Notes: generated by a model from the letters alone, not told the origin. Numbered from the stretch's first letter, positions 25,114-35,435 are shown. The stretch: 64,000 nt of DNA from Halorubrum sp. 2020YC2 (GCF_018623055.1 NZ_CP076019.1:434001-498000), one strand, 5' to 3'. Program-made: numbers and translations.

Positions 25114-27894
25114 ATGAGCGATCTCGAAGCGGAGTACCGTCTCGACTACTTCGAGGAGGAGGGGTTCGAGCGGAAGGAGTGCACCTCCTGTGGCGCGCAC
25201 TTCTGGACCCGCGACGCCGACCGCGAACTGTGCGGCGAGCCGCCGTGTGCGGACTACAGCTTCATCGACGACCCCGGCTTCCCGGAGGCCCATTCGCTGT
25301 CGGAGATGCGGGAGGCGTTCCTCTCCTTCTTCGAGGAGCACGGCCATGAGCGGATCGACCCGTACCCGGTCGCCGCGAACCGCTGGCGCGACGACGTCCT
25401 CCTGACGCAGGCGTCCATCTACGACTTCCAGCCGCTCGTCACCTCGGGACAGACGCCCCCGCCGGCGAACCCGCTGACCGTCTCACAGCCCTGTATCCGG
25501 ATGCAGGACATCGACAACGTCGGCAAGACCGGCCGCCACACGATGGCGTTCGAGATGATGGCCCACCACGCGTTCAACACGCGCGAGGAGGTGGAGGAGG
25601 ACGAGTACGCCTACCACGGCGAGGTGTACTGGAAAGACGAGACGGTCCAGTACTGCGACGAACTGTTCGAGAGCCTCGGCGCCGACCTCGAGGAGATCAC
25701 CTACATCGAGGACCCGTGGGTCGGCGGCGGTAACGCCGGTCCCGCCATCGAGGTCATCTACAAGGGCGCGGAGCTGGCGACGCTCGTCTTCATGTGCATG
25801 GAGCGGGACCCCGACGGCGACTACGAGATGAAAGACGGGCACACGTACTCGTTCATGGACACGTACATCGTCGACACCGGGTACGGGCTCGAACGGTGGA
25901 CCTGGATGAGCCAGGGGACCGCGACGGTGTACGAGGCGATCTACCCCGACGCGATCGACTTCCTGAAGGAGAACGCGGGGATAGAGCACACGGAGGCGGA
26001 ACGCGAGATCGTCCACCGCGCCGCGAAGCTCTCCGGCCGGCTCGACATCGACGACGTCGACGACGTGGAGGCCGCGCGCGGCGAGATAGCCGACCGGCTC
26101 GACGTCGACGTCGGCCGGCTGCGCGAACTGGTCGAACCCCTGGAGTCGATCTACGCGATCGCCGACCACTCGCGGACGCTCGCGTACATGTTCGGCGACG
26201 AGATCGTCCCGTCGAACGTCGGCACGGGCTACCTCGCCCGGATGGTGTTGCGCCGGATGAAGCGGCTCGTCGACGAGGTGGGCGTCGACGCCCCGCTCGA
26301 CGAGCTGGTCGACATACAGGCAGAGCGGCTCGGCTACGAGAACCGCGACACGGTCCGCGAGATCGTCCGCAGCGAGGAGCGGAAGTACGAGGAGACGTTA
26401 GAGCGCGGCGCTCGCAAGGTCGAGCAGCTGGCCGACGAGTACGCCGGCACCGGCGAGCCGATCCCGACCGCGGAGCTGCTGGAGCTGTACGACTCCCACG
26501 GGATCCAGCCCGACATGGTCGCCGACATCGCGGACGAGCGCGGCGCGACCGTCGACGTGCCCGACGACTTCTACGCGCTCGTCGCGGACAGACACGAGGA
26601 GGGCGACGCGGCGACGGCGGACGACGAGCGCGACGAGCGCCTCGCGGACCTCCCGGAGACGGAGAAGCTGTTCTACGACGACCAGGGGCGCACGGAGTTC
26701 GAGGCGGTCGTCCTCGACGTGTTGGCGGCCGAGGAGGGGTACGACGTGGTCTTGGACCAGACGATGTTCTACCCGGAGGGGGGCGGCCAGCCGGCCGACA
26801 GGGGCCAGCTCACCGTCGGGGAGACCACCGTCGACGTCACCGACGTGCAGGAGGCCGACGGGGTCGTCCTCCACCGCACGGACGAAGACCCCGGGAAAGG
26901 CGAGTTCGTCACGGGGCAGGTCGACGGCGACCGCCGCGATCGGCTCCGCGCGCACCACACCGCGACCCACCTGATCGGCCACGCCGCCCGCGAGGTGCTG
27001 GGCGACCACGTCCGACAGGCGGGCGCACAGAAGGGGACCGACTCCGCGCGGCTCGACGTGCGCCACTTCGAGCGCATCACCCGCGAGGACGTGAAGGCCA
27101 TCGAGCGCGTCGCGAACGAGCTGGTCCGCGACGACGTCCCCGTCCGACAGGAGTGGCCCGACCGCAACGAGGCGGAGGCCGAACACGGCTTCGACCTGTA
27201 TCAGGGCGGCGTCCCGCCGGGAACGAACGTCCGGCTGATCCACGTGGGCGACGCCGACGTTCAGGCGTGTGCGGGCACGCACGTCGACCGGACCGGCGAG
27301 ATAGGCGCCGTGAAGGTGCTGAAGACGGAGCCGGTTCAGGACGGCGTCGAGCGGATCGCCTTCGCCGCCGGCGCCGCGGCGGTCGAGGCGACCCAGCGCA
27401 CGGAGGACGCGCTGTACGACGCGGCGGACGCCTTGGACGTCGACCCGCTCGACGTGCCCGAGACGGCCGAGCGCTTCTTCGAGGAGTGGAAGGCGCGAGG
27501 CAAGGAGATCGAGTCGCTCAAGCAGGAGCTGGCGACCGCCCGTGCCTCCGGCGGCGCCGACGCCGAGGAGGTCGAGGTCGCCGGGACGACCGCGGTGATC
27601 CAGCGGCTCGACGGCGACGCCGACGAGCTGCGCGCGACCGCCAACGCCCACGTCGACGACGGGAAGGTCGCGGTGATCGGCAGCGGCGCGGACGGCTCCG
27701 CGAGCTTCGTCGTCGGCGTCCCCGACGGCGTCGACGTGAACGCCGGGCAGGTCGTCTCTGAGCTCGCCGGTCGCGTCGGCGGCGGCGGCGGCGGTCCGCC
27801 GGACTTCGCGCAGGGCGGCGGGCCGGACGCCGACGCGCTCGACAACGCGCTCGACGCGGCGCCGGACGTCCTCCGCAGCCTTCAGGAGGCCTGA
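25114..27894 (+). CDS. alaS: Alanyl-tRNA synthetase
   Basis: 926 aa, archaeal class of AlaRS. N-terminal catalytic core of class II type with a zinc-like ribbon [10 protein letters not shown] (about 22-31), [15 protein letters not shown]-type motif 2 ([20 protein letters not shown]) and [13 protein letters not shown]. The editing domain has [17 protein letters not shown] and the distal [17 protein letters not shown], which provide the zinc ligands for deacylating mischarged tRNA. A Gly-rich C-Ala tail follows ([15 protein letters not shown]). The ATG at 25114 fits the family N-terminus; a CCTTTTGG box lies about 25-33 bases upstream. Upstream frame extension covers intergenic sequence and the divergent kinase. 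Confidence 0.96.
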   Translation: MSDLEAEYRLDYFEEEGFERKECTSCGAHFWTRDADRELCGEPPCADYSFIDDPGFPEAHSLSEMREAFLSFFEEHGHERIDPYPVAANRWRDDVLLTQASIYDFQPLVTSGQTPPPANPLTVSQPCIRMQDIDNVGKTGRHTMAFEMMAHHAFNTREEVEEDEYAYHGEVYWKDETVQYCDELFESLGADLEEITYIEDPWVGGGNAGPAIEVIYKGAELATLVFMCMERDPDGDYEMKDGHTYSFMDTYIVDTGYGLERWTWMSQGTATVYEAIYPDAIDFLKENAGIEHTEAEREIVHRAAKLSGRLDIDDVDDVEAARGEIADRLDVDVGRLRELVEPLESIYAIADHSRTLAYMFGDEIVPSNVGTGYLARMVLRRMKRLVDEVGVDAPLDELVDIQAERLGYENRDTVREIVRSEERKYEETLERGARKVEQLADEYAGTGEPIPTAELLELYDSHGIQPDMVADIADERGATVDVPDDFYALVADRHEEGDAATADDERDERLADLPETEKLFYDDQGRTEFEAVVLDVLAAEEGYDVVLDQTMFYPEGGGQPADRGQLTVGETTVDVTDVQEADGVVLHRTDEDPGKGEFVTGQVDGDRRDRLRAHHTATHLIGHAAREVLGDHVRQAGAQKGTDSARLDVRHFERITREDVKAIERVANELVRDDVPVRQEWPDRNEAEAEHGFDLYQGGVPPGTNVRLIHVGDADVQACAGTHVDRTGEIGAVKVLKTEPVQDGVERIAFAAGAAAVEATQRTEDALYDAADALDVDPLDVPETAERFFEEWKARGKEIESLKQELATARASGGADAEEVEVAGTTAVIQRLDGDADELRATANAHVDDGKVAVIGSGADGSASFVVGVPDGVDVNAGQVVSELAGRVGGGGGGPPDFAQGGGPDADALDNALDAAPDVLRSLQEA

Positions 27895-27926
27895 CGGTCC
27901 CCGATCTGCCCTCCACCACCTCACCC

Positions 27927-28730
27927 ATGCCCCACGCGACAAACGCCGGCGTCGAGATCAGATACGAAGTGGACGCCCCCGACGCGGGCGACCCCGACGA
28001 GGCGGTCGTCTTTTGCGGCGACGCGGGACTGGGAGCGTGGCAGTTCGGCTGGCAACACGCCGCGCTGGCGGGACCGCACACGGTCGTCACGCCGGAGACG
28101 CGAGGCGTCGGGCGCTCGGACGCGCCGCCCGGGCCGTACGCCGTCGCGGACCTCGCGGCCGACATCGAGGCGGTCTGCGCGGCCGAGGGGATCCGGAACG
28201 CCCACCTCGTCGGCTACGGGCTCGGCGGCGCCGTCGCGCTGACGGCCGCGCTGGCCTCCTCGCGGCCGACGAGTCTCGCCCTCGTAGGGACGCCGCCCGC
28301 GGGCGACGCGTACAACCCCGACGGCGTCTGGGCCGACCCGGCCGACCCCGCGGCGGTCGAGGGGTCGTTGAACGGGCTGCTCTCGACGGGTTTCCGCGAG
28401 GCACACCCGGACGCGCTCTCGCGGATCGCGGAGTGGCGCCTCGCGGAGGACGCCGACCGGGAGGCGTACGAGGCGCACCGCGCCGCAGTCGAGGGGTTCG
28501 ATCTGAGCGACGACCTCTTCGAGGTCACCACGCCGGCCCTCGTCGTCCACGGGAGCGACGACACGGTCTGTCCGGTCACGGCGGGCGAGACGCTCGCGGA
28601 GGGGCTGCCGCGCGGCGAGTTCCACGACGTCGAGGGGGCCCGGCACCTCGTCGGCGTTGAGGCGTCCGCCGCGGTCAACGACCTGCTCGTCGGCTGGCTG
28701 GCGGAACACTCGAGCGCGAGCTTCGAGTAG
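27927..28730 (+). CDS. Alpha/beta-hydrolase fold protein with Gly at the nucleophile position
   Basis: 267 aa, full-length alpha/beta hydrolase: oxyanion region VVFCGDAGLGAW (27-38), TRGVGRSDAP (58-67), nucleophile elbow VGYGLGG (95-101), acid region HGSDD (208-212) and terminal His240 in GARHLVG. The elbow normally reads G-x-S-x-G; here Gly98 replaces Ser while the Asp and His positions are kept. Either it is non-hydrolytic (lyase, decarboxylase or binding role) or it uses another residue. Starts 32 bases after alaS and could be co-transcribed with it. Confidence 0.78.
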   Translation: MPHATNAGVEIRYEVDAPDAGDPDEAVVFCGDAGLGAWQFGWQHAALAGPHTVVTPETRGVGRSDAPPGPYAVADLAADIEAVCAAEGIRNAHLVGYGLGGAVALTAALASSRPTSLALVGTPPAGDAYNPDGVWADPADPAAVEGSLNGLLSTGFREAHPDALSRIAEWRLAEDADREAYEAHRAAVEGFDLSDDLFEVTTPALVVHGSDDTVCPVTAGETLAEGLPRGEFHDVEGARHLVGVEASAAVNDLLVGWLAEHSSASFE

Positions 28731-28826
28731 GCTCGGCGGTCCGCAGGCGGCGCCACGCCTCCGCGTCGTCGGCCGGCGTGTCCGACGCCGCAACCGTTTT
28801 GTCGCTCTCGCCTCTCCGTTGGTTCA

Positions 28827-29543
28827 ATGACTCGCCTCCGGTTCGCCCTGTTGAACGCCGCCCACGACGGCGCGAACACCCGTCGGAACTTCCGCCGGGA
28901 GATCGACGCCGACCTCGTCGAGTTCGACGCGGTCGAGGGAGACCTCCCCGACCACACCGAGTTCGACGGCGTCGTGGTGACGGGGTCCCGCTCCTCGGTC
29001 TACTGGGACGAGGCGTGGATCCCGCCGCTCGTCGACTACGTCTCCGAGGCCGCCGAGGCCGGCGTGCCGGTCCTCGGCGTCTGTTACGGCCATCAGGTGC
29101 TCGCGGAGGCGCTCGGCGGCCGCGTCGCCGGGATGGACGGCTTCGAGATCGGCTACAACGAGATCCGCGCGGTGCGCGACGACCCGCTGTTCGACGGGAT
29201 CGACGACGACTTCACCGCCTTCACGACCCACGGCGACGCGGTGGTCGAACTACCGCCGTCCGCGACGCTTCTGGCCGAGAACGACCGCGGCGTCCACGCG
29301 TTCCGCGACGGCCACTGCTGGGGCGTCCAGTTCCACCCCGAGTACGACATCGAGACCGCCCGCGAGGTGACCGACGGGAAGCGCGACCGGATCGGTGACG
29401 CACGCGTCGACGCGGTGCTCGAATCGATCACGCCGGAGGCGTACGACGCCGCCTGCGAGGCGAAGGCGCTGTTCGACAACTTCACTGCCTACGCCGAGCG
29501 GCTGGCGACCGACGGGGCGGAGCCGGCCGCGGCGGACGACTGA
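28827..29543 (+). CDS. Type 1 glutamine amidotransferase-domain protein
   Basis: 238 aa, stand-alone class I GATase. Catalytic triad Cys86 in VLGVCYGHQVLAEALGG, His170 and Glu172 in GVQFHPEYD. The fold resembles GuaA-type amidotransferase domains, and haloarchaea have several such free-standing copies. No synthetase partner is adjacent, so the amide acceptor is unknown. The ATG at 28827 is followed directly by the first strand (LRFALLNAAHDG). Confidence 0.85.
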   Translation: MTRLRFALLNAAHDGANTRRNFRREIDADLVEFDAVEGDLPDHTEFDGVVVTGSRSSVYWDEAWIPPLVDYVSEAAEAGVPVLGVCYGHQVLAEALGGRVAGMDGFEIGYNEIRAVRDDPLFDGIDDDFTAFTTHGDAVVELPPSATLLAENDRGVHAFRDGHCWGVQFHPEYDIETAREVTDGKRDRIGDARVDAVLESITPEAYDAACEAKALFDNFTAYAERLATDGAEPAAADD

Positions 29544-29643
29544 CCGGGGTCGCCCGGAGTAGACGGCTGACCGGAACCGGCCCCCGGTCGCGGCCGGATC
29601 CCTCGGTCGCCGCGGTTCCGCGTTCGGCCCCCGGTCGAACACG

Positions 29644-29650
29644 CTTATAC
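29644..29650 (+). promoter_or_regulatory. Putative TATA box of the PINc-ATPase gene
   Basis: CTTATAC, 23-29 bases before the ATG at 29673, in a clear AT-richer spot of the 129-base gap. Fits a leaderless transcript. Confidence 0.5.
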
Positions 29651-29672
29651 GGTTCCCGTACCGAACTTCGGT

Positions 29673-31562
29673 ATGAACGTAGTACCGGACACGAGCGCGG
29701 TCGTCGACGGCCGCGTGTCCGAACGCGTCGCGGACGGGACCTACGAGTCGGTCACCGTGTTCGTCCCGGAGGCGGTCGTGGGCGAACTGGAGTCGCAGGC
29801 GAACGACGGGCTCGAGTCCGGCTGGGACGGACTGAGCGAACTCAAGCGACTGGCCGACCACGCAGACGAGGGGACGATCGAACTGCGGTACGTCGGGGAA
29901 CGCGCCAGCGGCGACGCCCGCTCGAACGCCCACGAGGGCGACGTGGACGCGCTAATCCGCGACCTCGCCGCCGACCACGACGCGACGCTGCTCTCCAGCG
30001 ACGTGGTCCAGGCCGAGGTCGCCCGCGCGAAGGGACTCAACGTCGAGTACGTCGAGCCGGTCGCTCGCGGCGTCGTCGACGACCTCCCGATTCAGGACTT
30101 TTTCACCGAGGAGACGATGTCCGTCCACCTCAAGTCGGACACCGTCCCGAAGGCGAAACGCGGGACGCTGGGGGAGATGCGGTACGTCGAAATCGACGAC
30201 GAGCCGACCGACGAGGAACAGATGCGCGAGTGGGCCAACTCGATCGTCGATCTGGCCCGCCAGTCGAGCGAGGGGTTCATCGAGCTGTCGGACGACGGGA
30301 TGGACATCGTCCAGTTCCGCGACTACCGGATCGCGGTGGCGCGACCCCCGTTCGCGGACGGGATCGAGATCACCGCCGTCCGCCCCATCGCGAAGACGAC
30401 GCTCGACGACTACGAGTTCGCCGACGAGCTGCGCGACCGGTTCACGGAGCGGAAGCGCGGCGTGCTCATCTCGGGGTCGCCCGGCGCCGGGAAGTCGACG
30501 TTCGCGCAGGCGGTCGCGGAGTTCTTAAACGACAGCGACTACGCCGTGAAGACGATGGAGAAGCCCCGGGACCTCCAGGTGGGCCCGGAGATCACCCAGT
30601 ACGGCGCGCTCGGCGGCGAGATGGAGAACACCGCCGACTCCCTCCTCTTAGTTCGGCCCGACTACACCATCTACGACGAGGTCCGGAAGACGAACGACTT
30701 CGAGGTGTTCTCGGACATGCGGATGGCCGGCGTCGGCATGGTCGGCGTCGTCCACGCCTCCCGCGCCATCGACGCGCTCCAGCGGCTCGTCGGCCGCGTC
30801 GAACTCGGGATGATCCCGCAGATCGTCGACACCGTCGTCTACATCGAGGCCGGGGAGGTCCACACGGTCTACGACGTGACCACCGAGGTGAAAGTGCCCG
30901 CCGGGCTGACGGCGGAGGACCTCGCCCGGCCGGTCATTCAGGTGTCGAACTTCGAGACGGGCCGGCCGGAGTACGAGATATACACGTTCAACCGACAGGT
31001 CGTCACGGTGCCGCTCGACGAGGAGGGCGGCGAGGCCGAAAGCGAGTCCGGCGTCGGCCGCATCGCCAAAAAGGAGATCGAACGCGAGATCAAGTCGGTC
31101 GCGCACGGGCACGTCGACGTGACGCTGAACGGCGACGACGAGGCGGTCGTCTACGTCACCGAGGGCGACATCGGCACGGTGATCGGGAAGGGCGGCGGCC
31201 GGATCGCCGACATCGAGAACCGCCTCGGCATCGACATCGACGTCCGCACCCACGACGAGAAGCCCGGCGGCTCCGGAGCGGGTCCCGCCGGCGGCGCCGC
31301 CGGGAACGGCAGCGGCGACGGGCAGGTCGGGACCGAGCGCGGCACGGTCGTCGCACCGGAGATCACCTCGCGGCACGTCGTCATCGACGTCGACGACGGG
31401 GTGGGCGAGACGGTCGAGGTGCGCGCCGACGGCGAGTACCTCTTTACCGCCACCGTCGGCCGCGGCGGCGAGGTACAAGTCTCCCGCGGCTCCGCCATCG
31501 CCGAGGAGTTGGAGGACGCGATCGACCGGAGCCGGACGGTGACGGTCGTCCCGGCGCGCTGA
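29673..31562 (+). CDS. PINc/VapC-domain ATPase with C-terminal KH domain
   Basis: 629 aa, a conserved archaeal protein. PIN nuclease-type domain at 1-130 (Asp6 in VPDTSAVVDGR, Glu33 and acidic residues around 90 and 110). A PilT/VirB11-like ATPase follows with Walker A GSPGAGKST at 268-276 and ELGMIPQIVDTVVYI near 378-391. A KH-type RNA-binding domain is at about 480-527, with the GxxG loop in VIGKGGGRIADIENRLGI. A Gly/Ser linker and a small TRAM-like beta domain end the protein. The combination suggests an RNA-processing or surveillance ATPase; the target is unknown. Confidence 0.9.
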   Translation: MNVVPDTSAVVDGRVSERVADGTYESVTVFVPEAVVGELESQANDGLESGWDGLSELKRLADHADEGTIELRYVGERASGDARSNAHEGDVDALIRDLAADHDATLLSSDVVQAEVARAKGLNVEYVEPVARGVVDDLPIQDFFTEETMSVHLKSDTVPKAKRGTLGEMRYVEIDDEPTDEEQMREWANSIVDLARQSSEGFIELSDDGMDIVQFRDYRIAVARPPFADGIEITAVRPIAKTTLDDYEFADELRDRFTERKRGVLISGSPGAGKSTFAQAVAEFLNDSDYAVKTMEKPRDLQVGPEITQYGALGGEMENTADSLLLVRPDYTIYDEVRKTNDFEVFSDMRMAGVGMVGVVHASRAIDALQRLVGRVELGMIPQIVDTVVYIEAGEVHTVYDVTTEVKVPAGLTAEDLARPVIQVSNFETGRPEYEIYTFNRQVVTVPLDEEGGEAESESGVGRIAKKEIEREIKSVAHGHVDVTLNGDDEAVVYVTEGDIGTVIGKGGGRIADIENRLGIDIDVRTHDEKPGGSGAGPAGGAAGNGSGDGQVGTERGTVVAPEITSRHVVIDVDDGVGETVEVRADGEYLFTATVGRGGEVQVSRGSAIAEELEDAIDRSRTVTVVPAR

Positions 31563-31671
31563 GGATTCCCGGGACCGATCCCGCCGCCCGGACGTTTCCG
31601 AACGCTGTCACGTCGTCGTTCGACGCGGTGGCGTACCACGATCGACGTATCGTATCCCTCCTGAAAGATAA

Positions 31672-31680
31672 CGCTTTTTT
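31672..31680 (+). promoter_or_regulatory. Putative TATA/T-rich box of the citrate synthase gene
   Basis: GATAACGCTTTTTT ends about 24 bases before the ATG at 31704. The T-rich core is at the usual TATA distance and could also mark termination of the PINc-ATPase transcript. Confidence 0.35.
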
Positions 31681-31703
31681 GCCGGTGGTCGGAACGACGT
31701 GGT

Positions 31704-32849
31704 ATGGCCGATGAGTTAAAACGCGGGCTTGAAGGCGTCCTCGTCGCGGAGTCGGATCTGAGCTACGTCGACGGCGAGGTCGGGAAGCTCGTGTATCGCG
31801 GGTACGACATCGAGGACCTCGCGCGCGGCGCGAGTTACGAGGAGGTGCTGTACCTGCTGTGGCACGGTTCGCTCCCCACCGCCGCGGAGCTTGACGCGTT
31901 CGCCGCCGACCTCGCGGCCGAACGCGCGGTGGACGACGACGTCATCGAGACGGTCCGCGCGCTCGCTGACGCGGGCGAGCGGCCGATGGCCGCGCTCCGC
32001 ACCGCGACGTCGATGCTGTCCGCGTACGACCCGGAAGCCGGCGAGAACGACGACGGCGAGGCCACCCTCCGCCAGGGCCGCCGGATCACGGCGAAGATCC
32101 CGACGGTCCTCGCCGCGTTCGAGCGCGTCCGACAGGGCGAGGAGCCGATCGCCCCCGACCCGGACCTCTCGCACGCCGGGAACTTCCTCTACATGCTGAC
32201 CGGGACCGAGCCGGACGCCGTGAGCGAGGAGACGTTCGACATGGCGCTCACGCTCCACGCCGACCACGGACTCAACGCCTCCACGTTCACCGCGATGGTG
32301 ATCGGGTCGACGATGGCCGACGTCTACTCCGGCGTCACCGGCGGCATCGGCGCGCTCTCCGGGCCCCTTCACGGCGGCGCGAACCAGGACGTGATGGAGG
32401 TGCTCCACGACATCGACGCCTCCTCGAAGGACCCCGTTCAGTGGGTGAAAGACACCCGCGACGACGGCGGCCGCATCCCCGGGTTCGGCCACCGCGTCTA
32501 CAAGGTGAAAGACCCGCGCGCGAAGATCCTCGAAGAGAAGCTCCACGACCTCGCGGCGTCGTCGGGCGACACCAAGTGGCTCGACTACACCACCGCAATC
32601 GAGGAGTACCTCACCGATCAGGGGCTCATAGAGAAGGGGATCGCCCCGAACGTCGACTTCTACTCCGGCTCCGTCTACGACTCGCTCGGCATCCCCGTCG
32701 ACATGTACACGCCCATCTTCGCGATGAGCCGCGTCGGCGGCTGGATCGCCCACGTCGCGGAGTACCAGGAGGACAACCGCCTCATCCGCCCGCGCGCCCG
32801 GTACACCGGTCCCGAGGACGCCGAGTTCGTCCCCCTCGACGGGCGGTAG
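31704..32849 (+). CDS. gltA: Citrate synthase
   Basis: 381 aa, type II citrate synthase (oxaloacetate + acetyl-CoA to citrate). The catalytic triad is visible: His223 in GPLHGGANQ, His263 in GFGHRVYK and Asp318 in NVDFYSG; HADHGLNAST is at about 185. 2-methylcitrate synthase has the same motifs, so that activity cannot be excluded. With korAB and porAB in the same window it fits the oxidative TCA cycle. Confidence 0.94.
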   Translation: MADELKRGLEGVLVAESDLSYVDGEVGKLVYRGYDIEDLARGASYEEVLYLLWHGSLPTAAELDAFAADLAAERAVDDDVIETVRALADAGERPMAALRTATSMLSAYDPEAGENDDGEATLRQGRRITAKIPTVLAAFERVRQGEEPIAPDPDLSHAGNFLYMLTGTEPDAVSEETFDMALTLHADHGLNASTFTAMVIGSTMADVYSGVTGGIGALSGPLHGGANQDVMEVLHDIDASSKDPVQWVKDTRDDGGRIPGFGHRVYKVKDPRAKILEEKLHDLAASSGDTKWLDYTTAIEEYLTDQGLIEKGIAPNVDFYSGSVYDSLGIPVDMYTPIFAMSRVGGWIAHVAEYQEDNRLIRPRARYTGPEDAEFVPLDGR

Positions 32850-32897
32850 CTCCGCGTTCGCGCGTCTCGAATCCGGGACCGCCCTCGGCCACCTTTC

Positions 32898-34106
32898 TCA
32901 CTCGAACGCCGCGATCCCGGTCAGGTCCTCGCCCAACACCAGCGTGTGGATGTCGTGGGTCCCCTCGTAGGTGTAGACGGTCTCGAAGTTCGCCATGTGT
33001 CGCATCGGCGAGTAGTCGGTCGTGATCCCGTTGCCGCCGAGCATCTCGCGGGCGACCCGCGACTGGTCGCGGGCCATCCGGACGTTGTTGCGCTTCGCCA
33101 TCGAGACGTGTTGCGGCGTGAGGTCGCCGCGCTCTTTCAGCTCCGCGAGCCGGTGGGCGAGCAGCTGGCTCGTCGTGATCTGGGTCGCCATCTCCGCGAG
33201 CTTCTCTTGTTGGAGCTGGAACCGCGCGATCGGGCCGCCGAACTGGTCGCGGTCGAGCGCGTACTCGCGGGCCTGCTCGAAGCAGTCGCGCGCCGCGCCG
33301 ACCGCACCCCATGCGATCCCGTACCGCGCCTGCGTGAGACACGACAGCGGCCCCTTCATGCCGCTCACGCCGGGGAGGACGTTCTCCTCGGGAACGAAGA
33401 CGTTCTGAAGGCTGATCTCGCCGGTGATCGACGCCCGCAGCGAGAGCTTGTCGTCGATCTCGTTCGTGGTGACGCCGTCGCGGTCGGTCTCGACGAGGAA
33501 CCCGCGGACCGGCGTCCCCTCGGCCGAAGTGTCGCGCGCCCAGACGACCGCCACGTCCGCGATGGGGGCGTTCGTGATCCACGTCTTCGAGCCGTTGAGC
33601 ACGTAGCCGTCGCCGTCGCGCTCCGCGGCCGTGCCGCTCCGCTCCGAGTCGGTCCCCGGCTCGCGCTCCGCCCGCGTCTCCATCGCGGAGGGGTCAGAGC
33701 CGTGGTCCGGCTCCGTCAGCCCGAAACAGCCCACCGCCTCGCCGGTGCCCAGCTTCGGGAGCCACCGCTCCTTCTGTTCGTCGCTCCCGTACGCGTGGAT
33801 GGGGTACATCACGAGCGCCCCCTGGACGCTGGCCATCGACCGAAGCCCGGAGTCGCACGCCTCCAGCTCCTGCATCAACACGCCGTAGGCGGTCTCGGAG
33901 ACGTTCGGCAGACCGTAGCCGTCGAGGTTCGAGCCGTAGAATCCCAACTCGCCCATCTCCTCTATCAGGTCCGTCGGGAACGTCCCCGCCTGAAAGTGGT
34001 CACCGATGTCGGGGCGGACCCGTTCGTCGACGAACTGCCGGGCGGTGTCGCGGATCAGTCGGGCCTCCTCGTCGAGGTCCTCCTCCAGTCCGACGTAGTC
34101 GAGCAT
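32898..34106 (-). CDS. Acyl-CoA dehydrogenase, glutaryl-CoA-dehydrogenase-like
   Basis: 402 aa FAD enzyme. Visible: CFGLTEPDHGSDPSAM (substrate/FAD loop), KTWITNAPIADVAVVWA, and the C-terminal block YEGTHDIHTLVLGEDLTGIAAF, which closely matches glutaryl-CoA dehydrogenases and carries the catalytic-base Glu. An acidic insertion near residues 140-160 (REPGTDSERSGTAAERDGDG) is haloarchaeal. Substrate specificity is inferred only. The Met at 34106 starts at the usual N-terminus (MLDYVGLEEDLDEEARLI); a CTTTTGCC box is about 27-35 bases upstream. Confidence 0.85.
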   Translation of the reverse strand: MLDYVGLEEDLDEEARLIRDTARQFVDERVRPDIGDHFQAGTFPTDLIEEMGELGFYGSNLDGYGLPNVSETAYGVLMQELEACDSGLRSMASVQGALVMYPIHAYGSDEQKERWLPKLGTGEAVGCFGLTEPDHGSDPSAMETRAEREPGTDSERSGTAAERDGDGYVLNGSKTWITNAPIADVAVVWARDTSAEGTPVRGFLVETDRDGVTTNEIDDKLSLRASITGEISLQNVFVPEENVLPGVSGMKGPLSCLTQARYGIAWGAVGAARDCFEQAREYALDRDQFGGPIARFQLQQEKLAEMATQITTSQLLAHRLAELKERGDLTPQHVSMAKRNNVRMARDQSRVAREMLGGNGITTDYSPMRHMANFETVYTYEGTHDIHTLVLGEDLTGIAAFE

Positions 34107-34169
34107 GATCGTTCGTGCGCGTCGGACCGGCAAAAGCGGTTCGCCCGACGTCGCCGCGCTCTCGACTCC

Positions 34170-35405
34170 TCAGAGACCGAACCACTCGCGGCCGAACTTC
34201 GCGAGCAGCGGGGCGTCGTCGAGGTGGAGGAGCTTCGCCATCGCGCTCTTGTCGCCCTGATTAGCCTTTTCGAGGGTGTTGTCGTCCGTCCGGCTGAGGT
34301 CACGCATGAACCGGTCGTACCGCTCATTGGGCGCGAGATACAGCAGCCGTGTGAGCATCAGCCGCGCCTTCATCCGCGGGGCCACGTCCCGGTGCCAGAG
34401 CCGCTCGTACACCTCGAGGCTCTCCGCGTCGAGGCGGCGCTTCGAGTCGGTGAGACAGCGGTCGACGGTGGCCGCCGCGGCGCGGGCCGACTTCATCCCC
34501 TTGTGGATCCCCTCTCCCCACAGCGGGTCGATCGAGGGGACCGTGTCACCGATCGCGAGGAATCGGTCGGTGTGCATCTCGTCGGGCATCTGGATGTGCG
34601 CGGAGCCGCGGTGGACCTTCTCGTCGATCTTCTCGGCGTCGGCAAAGCGGGGGTCGCGGCTCACCCAGTCGTCGAGGTAGCCGTCGACCGTCTTGCCCGC
34701 CTCCGCGAACTCGCGGTGGCGGTCGTTCTGGATGTAACAGATCCCGACCTTCGCGGTGTCCTCGCCGGTCGCGAAGATCCACGAGTAGCCGCCGGGCGCG
34801 ATGTCGTGGTCTAAGCGGAGCATCATCGCGCGCCGGAGGTCCGCGTAGTCGGGGTGGTTCATTTCGACGCCCTCCATCTCGTACTCGATGCCGATCGCCT
34901 GGTTCTCGCGTTCGAGGTCGACCACGTCGAGCGCGCTCGCGATCGGCGCGGCCGGCCCCGTAGCGTCGATCACCACGTCGGCGTACACCTCCTCGTCGCC
35001 GTTGTACCGAACGCCCTCGATGACGCCGTCGCCGTCGAGGATCGGCCGCGACACCCGCGCGTCGAAGCGGTACTCCGCGCCGTTCTCGCGGCCGTCTTCC
35101 ACGAGGAACCGCTTGAACTCCGCGAACTCCAACACCGCCCCCGGCTGGTAGCTCTCGTAGTACTCGTTTGGCGACTCCAACACGACGTCGTCGGTGTACG
35201 ACATCACGACGTCGTCGGGGATTCCGAACGAGGACATCATCGACGGGAACGTGCCGGCCGTCGACTTGTTGCTCTGTCGCGGGAACTCGTCTTCCGACTC
35301 CGTCTCTAAGACGACGACGTCGTAGTCGCGCGTCGCCAGGTCGCGGGCGCACTGCGCGCCCGCCGGACCGGCACCGGCGATAGCGACGTCGTAGCGATCA
35401 ACCAT
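34170..35405 (-). CDS. Geranylgeranyl reductase family FAD-dependent oxidoreductase
   Basis: 411 aa. N-terminal FAD-binding GAGPAGAQCARDLA (about 10-23), central VVIDATGPAAPIASAL, and LAIGDTVPSIDPLWGEGIHKGMKSARAAA, the block typical of geranylgeranyl reductases and related flavoprotein hydroxylases. Members saturate prenyl chains of archaeal lipids or of menaquinone; which substrate applies here cannot be read. Met at 35405 directly precedes the FAD-binding strand. The promoter has the palindromic CCTAATTAGG at 35426-35435. Same strand as the acyl-CoA dehydrogenase 63 bases downstream. Confidence 0.82.
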   Translation of the reverse strand: MVDRYDVAIAGAGPAGAQCARDLATRDYDVVVLETESEDEFPRQSNKSTAGTFPSMMSSFGIPDDVVMSYTDDVVLESPNEYYESYQPGAVLEFAEFKRFLVEDGRENGAEYRFDARVSRPILDGDGVIEGVRYNGDEEVYADVVIDATGPAAPIASALDVVDLERENQAIGIEYEMEGVEMNHPDYADLRRAMMLRLDHDIAPGGYSWIFATGEDTAKVGICYIQNDRHREFAEAGKTVDGYLDDWVSRDPRFADAEKIDEKVHRGSAHIQMPDEMHTDRFLAIGDTVPSIDPLWGEGIHKGMKSARAAAATVDRCLTDSKRRLDAESLEVYERLWHRDVAPRMKARLMLTRLLYLAPNERYDRFMRDLSRTDDNTLEKANQGDKSAMAKLLHLDDAPLLAKFGREWFGL

Positions 35406-35425
35406 ACACGTTAGTTGCGGACCCA

Positions 35426-35435
35426 CCTAATTAGG
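35426..35435 (-). promoter_or_regulatory. Palindromic promoter box CCTAATTAGG of the flavoprotein gene
   Basis: Perfect 10-base palindrome 21-30 bases before the ATG at 35405. It coincides with the expected TATA position, so it could act as TATA box and operator at once. Confidence 0.45.
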
